From positions 8,339,575 to 8,403,574 of the forward strand of contig BROE01000022.1 of the NCBI GenBank assembly GCA_036571765.1: a stretch of DNA of 64,000 bases. The letters are read 5' to 3'. Positions 60,269 through 64,000 of the stretch are shown piece by piece. Numbering within the stretch: position 1 is the stretch's first letter; each line of letters opens with the position of its first letter. This stretch comes from Plecoglossus altivelis. Lineage: Eukaryota; Chordata; Actinopteri; Osmeriformes; Plecoglossidae. The position numbers and the translations under genes were made by a program. The notes under the pieces are model-generated. The model had not been told where the DNA came from and ran no database searches. It saw only the letters and a program-made list of their open reading frames with translations.

Positions 60269-60482
60269 GTGGGCAACATGAGCAGCGTTCTGGAGCGGGT
60301 GAACGGCGTGGCGCGGTGCCCGTACGACCCCCGCCACAACTCCACCGCCGTGGTAACGGAGAGTGGAGAGCTGTACGCGGCCACCGTCATCGACTTCTCC
60401 GGCCGCGACCCGGTCATCTACCGCAGCCTCGGGGGCATGCCCCCCCTCCGCACAGCCCAATACAACTCCAAGTGGCTCAACG
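60269..60482 (+). CDS. sema5b: sema5b coding exon 6
   Basis: 71 codons (residues 173-243) plus the first base of codon 244. It contains VGNMSS, NGVARCPYDPRHNSTAV, GELYAATVIDFSGRDP, IYRSLGG and PPLRTAQYNSKWLN. NGVARCPYDPRHNST and ATVIDFSGRDP are the SEMA5B versions as I recall them; SEMA5A has GMARCPYSPQHNST and ATAMDFPGRDP. This is the main sequence reason for 5B rather than 5A. N175 (NMS) and N196 (NST) are potential glycosylation sites. The exon runs from ATCCCCAG to GTAACT, ending in phase 1. It is strongly GC-rich at third codon positions. Confidence 0.96.
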
Positions 60483-61266
60483 GTAACTACCACGATTTGC
60501 CAAATCTGGTTTTAGTTTGACCAGAAGGTTCAAATATATATTAAATGAGTGTAATAAACACGTGTGTGTGCATGGACAAATCCTGACATCGTCATTTTTC
60601 CGTCTAGCTACGGTGCTAACTGCTAATGGTATATCCTAGAAGGATTCCAGCTTGTTAATAGACATCTGTGCCAGTTGTTGGAACAGTACAGATGTAGGTA
60701 TGCGGAGAGCATCTATGTAACGGGATGCCAGGAGCTGATCCTGCTTTAGCCCCGGTTAGCCTGGCCTGGCGCTAATCTCACACGTGCTGACACTGTGGCT
60801 TTCCTGTACAGCCCTCAGGAACACTCCTCCACTCCTGCAGAAAAAAAAGACAAACCGTCCAGAGCCACACTTCATTCTCCACTGCTTGGGAAGGCGAGAG
60901 AGGGGATAGGAGGGGGCAGGCAGGGTGGGGAGGGGGGGGGTCGAAGAAGGTAGAGGGGCAGTCAGAGATTTCAGAACATTTCTTTGGCGTGGCGGTATAA
61001 ATGGTAGGAGGAGATGGAAAGCTCACAGGAGAAAGGCGGTGACGGGAGATGGGGAGTGGAGGAGGGTGGAGGGGGAGAGGGAGGGAGAGAGGGAGGGAGG
61101 GAGGGGGAGAGGGAGGTGTGCTGAGGCTGGGGGAACAGGGTACTGTAGAAGAAGGCTAGGCAGTGGAGATAGACTCAGGAGCCAGTGAGCAATGTAATTA
61201 TTCCTCGCGGCAGGGAGAGGGTGAAATTACACAGCGCTGCATGCTTCACGCCATGAGGGCCCCTCA

Positions 61267-61440
61267 GCCTGTATGCTGCGTGCGAGTGTGTGTGTGTGTA
61301 TGCGCGCGAGAGGGCAAGAGTCGTCGTTTTTCATGTGTGTGTCCTCTGTGCATCTATCTGTGTGTGTGTGTGTTGTGTGCGCGCAGGTGTGTCTGTGCGC
61401 ATGTGTTTATGTGTTTTTGAGTTTGCGTGTGCGCGCGAGG
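61267..61440. repeat. GT/GCGC-rich tract
   Basis: Interrupted GT repeats with GCGCG patches (potential Z-DNA), inside the sema5b intron. Confidence 0.8.
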
Positions 61441-62804
61441 GATGCAGACAACTGAAGAGAAGAGTGTGTACTCATCAGCATAATCACAGCTGGCTACAGA
61501 CAGACACCTCACATGTTGGTTGTACCTCGCTGTTTTCCTCTTGAATCATCCCCCACCGGCACACCTGCTCCTGCATACACACCCCACAGAATACTTCCTC
61601 AAGGGCTGTCAAGTCCGTCCCAGTGGAGAGCGGGGTGTGAATTAAAATCTCATTTCTAGTCAGAAGCCCCCCCTCCCTCCGCCCGCCCCCCCCCCCCCCC
61701 CCCCCTCAGTTCAGGGAGCTCTAAAGACAAAGGCGGGCTGCATAAAATCAATCTCTGCTCTTATTGGCTTGCTGTCCTGCCAGGTGCTGACCAACCGGTT
61801 TATCGGGAAGGTGAATGAAGTGGAAAATGTAGAGGATGTGAGGGAGATGGCACATACACACACCAATAACCTTCCTCCCTCCTACCTGGCTGGGAGTGGC
61901 TAATCACATGGCCAGGGCTAGCAAACCTCCCTCCCACAGGACTCAGTAGAAGGTTGAACAATCTGTTTACTTTTGGCAGGGAAGTGGAAAAATACAGTTG
62001 GTCGGCTTGGCGCCCATGCACACAGCCATCAGTATCCTGGAAGCACCCCTCCCCCCACACACACGTACAGACACGCATGGACTCACACATACACACACTC
62101 TTGATGAGCTGTGCTAATTTAGCGTGATGGCTGTTTCCAGTAGTGTAATTATGGTTGGCTCTGCAGGTGACACCACAGTAGCCCTAGCTGGGAGTCACCA
62201 GTCGGATAACTCAGTGAGCTAGAAAACACAGCGTCTCATTTACCCGACAGAGCTACAGGTTAGGAGGGAGAGATGATTAGACATGAAGGGAATGAGCCTG
62301 GGGGGCGAAAAAGGGGGGGGGGACCTTCCCTGTGTTGGAATAGCCAGCTCCATTACGCCATTACCTCATCCCAGGTACGCTGGATCTGCATTCAGGCCTG
62401 GTGGATTGGTGGTGCAGCTGTGCGATAGGAGATAGGTGAACGGGGAGCTGGAGGCTGACAATGATGGCCCAACGTTCCATTATCGCTACGTTGGTAGGAA
62501 AATGTTCCGCAGTACAAACGAGACGATTTGTCCGTTTCGTTCCTTTCGCCGCAAGCCATTCCGCCTGGCGTCGGTTGTCATCGTATCTCTGAGATGGAAT
62601 TATGAGGCTGTTAGAGGAACACAGAGCGAGTCCGTTACCCCACAACCTCCCCCCTCCCCCCCACTTCCTCCTCCTCGCCCGCCCAGCGCTTCGTCCTATT
62701 GCTCTTCCCAGATCTCATTCTCTTAAACGTGGCTGCTGGCCTGGTGACTTCCACCAGCACTGCTGTTTGCTGGTTAATATATCCACTTTGTGCATCCTAA
62801 CTGG

Positions 62805-62808
<4 letters not shown>

Positions 62809-62836
<28 letters not shown>
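62809..62836. repeat. (GT)n microsatellite
   Basis: About 13 GT units. Confidence 0.9.
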
Positions 62837-62838
<2 letters not shown>

Positions 62839-63561
62839 CATGCTCGTGTCTCTCCTTTCGGGTGTACGAGTGTACAGGTGTATATGAGTGCGTGTGCATG
62901 TGCGCGCCGTTCGAGCGAGCGCGTCTGTGTAAGTGTGCGATAACATTAGGAACGACCGGTCCCTGAGGGAAACAGTCCTGACAGTTCCCAGTGTTATTTA
63001 CAGGGCCTGAACGCTCCTGCGATCAGGGCTAGTACTGCTCTGCACAAACACCACCACTGCTAGGATGAGGGTGCGTTCAGGAGACGAACCAAAGCTTCCC
63101 CGGGCGTGTGTCAATAACTCCAACACATTAGCATGTTTGATAAATCAAAGTACAACGTGTCATTATGGTCTAGTATTGATCCAAAGTGCATTAGCATGGG
63201 CCATGTGCAGGAAGGTATGATGTGCCTGGGCCACGTACTTGTAAAGTTGAGCAATGGACGTGCAGATAGACATGTGAGTTATATCTTTGATATAGAAACC
63301 TAGCGCACTTTGACACCGAGGATCATCATCTAGAGAATGTATGGCTTCAGGGACTTCAGTGGTTGACTTAGCTCCACAGTGGAGCTGCTCTTTAAAGGGT
63401 TGTTTTGACCTTGATGGACTGAGATACAAACACAAATGGAAAAAGTGAAACCTCTAGGAAGGATGAGAGGAAAGGATGCTCTTTTTTGATATCCCTTTCC
63501 CCTATCTAACTCTTCACTTCTCTCTTATTTTTCCCTCTCTTCATTTCTTCTGTTGTCCACG

Positions 63562-63565
<4 letters not shown>

Positions 63566-63618
<53 letters not shown>
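63566..63618. repeat. (CT)n microsatellite in the acceptor of exon 7
   Basis: About 26 CT units end 18 bases before the exon, followed by CGCTCCTCCTCCTCCCCAG. The tract serves as the polypyrimidine tract of the next exon. Confidence 0.95.
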
Positions 63619-63621
<3 letters not shown>

Positions 63622-63636
63622 CCTCCTCCTCCCCAG

Positions 63637-63922
63637 AGCCCCACTTCATCTCTGCCTTTGATATTGGCCTGTTCACCTTCTTCTTCCTGCGGGAGAACGC
63701 CGTGGAGCACGATTGCGGCAAGACGGTGTACTCGCGCGTGGCCCGCGTCTGCAAGAACGACATCGGAGGCCGCTTCCTCCTGGAGGACACCTGGACCACC
63801 TTCATGAAGGCCCGGCTTAACTGCTCGCGCTCCGGAGAGATCCCCTTCTACTACAACGAACTGCAGAGCACCTTCTACCTGCCAGAGCTGGACCTCATCT
63901 ACGGCATCTTCACCACCAACGT
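63637..63922 (+). CDS. sema5b: sema5b coding exon 7 (last in window)
   Basis: It completes E244 and encodes residues 245-338 plus two bases. Motifs are FDIGLFTFFFLRENAVEHDC, GKTVYSRVARVCKNDIGG, RFLLEDTWTTFMKARLNCS and PFYYNELQSTFYLPELDLIY, then GIFTTN. The E-x-D-C-G-K-x-x-Y-S-R-V-A-R-V-C-K-N-D block is the most conserved part of class 5 sema domains, and VYSRVARV fits 5B (5A: VFSRAARV, from memory). N305 (NCS) is a potential glycosylation site. The donor GTGAGT at 63923 leaves phase 2. The rest of the gene (end of sema, PSI, thrombospondin type 1 repeats, membrane span) lies to the right. Confidence 0.97.
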
Positions 63923-64000
63923 GTGAGTGATACTCGCTCTCTTGTTCCTCTCGTCTTATTTCGGCCTCGTCTGCGCGCGCGTGCTTGTCTTTGTGTCCGA
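63923..64000 (+). other. sema5b: sema5b intron (start only)
   Basis: Begins with the donor GTGAGT and runs off the window. Confidence 0.9.

Larger units (their letters stand above)
60483..63636 (+). other. sema5b: sema5b 3.15-kb intron
   Basis: No exon is seen. It holds G/GGGA-rich sequence (61025-61135), GT-rich sequence (61267-61440), a C run (61683-61707), (GT)n (62809-62836) and (CT)n at the 3' end (63566-63618). Confidence 0.85.

Noticed and set aside
60269..63922. Assignment to sema5a instead of sema5b
   Set aside because: Diagnostic residues (VARCPYDPRHNST, TVIDFSGRDP, VYSRVARV) and the neighbouring pdia5 gene favour 5B.

Overview
This window is vertebrate nuclear DNA, almost certainly from a ray-finned (teleost) fish. 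It has short exons with GT/AG borders in very long introns, a high density of (CA)n, (GA)n, (CT)n and (GGCA)n microsatellites, a teleost-type tRNA-derived SINE, and one scaffold gap. It shows no bacterial operons, CRISPR arrays or phage genes. The species cannot be fixed from the sequence alone.

Two genes are recognised, arranged head to head. On the minus strand, 1017-4858 holds the first two coding exons of pdia5 (protein disulfide isomerase A5): the signal peptide and the start of the first thioredoxin-like domain. The rest of that gene lies to the left. On the plus strand, sema5b (semaphorin 5B) probably begins with a CpG-rich non-coding exon ending at 5719. After an intron of about 35.7 kb come seven coding exons: 41468-41675, 49158-49257, 49538-49583, 59313-59375, 59938-60036, 60269-60482 and 63637-63922. 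Every splice phase agrees, and together they give one open reading frame of 338 codons plus two bases. This encodes the signal peptide, a proline-rich linker and the N-terminal part of the sema domain. The remaining sema domain, PSI, thrombospondin repeats, membrane span and tail lie to the right. Human PDIA5 and SEMA5B are also divergent neighbours, so synteny supports both calls.

Layout: 1-1016 pdia5 intron; 1017-1143 pdia5 exon 2; 1144-4792 pdia5 intron 1; 4793-4858 pdia5 exon 1; 4859-5580 divergent promoter region; about 5577-5719 sema5b 5' non-coding exon; 5720-41414 giant sema5b intron with minisatellites, an assembly gap at 38085-38451 and several candidate regulatory elements; 41415-64000 sema5b coding exons and introns.

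The two products work in different places. PDIA5 is an ER-lumen thiol oxidoreductase, and the short DNA before its start codon carries unfolded-protein-response-like motifs. SEMA5B is a membrane guidance cue for axons. They share a promoter neighbourhood but no known pathway. I found no convincing new biological system. The most useful second-look items are the compact divergent promoter, the probable false duplication around the gap, two perfect inverted repeats, recurring RFX-type X-boxes in the giant intron, and complementary (GA)n/(CT)n tracts flanking sema5b exons.
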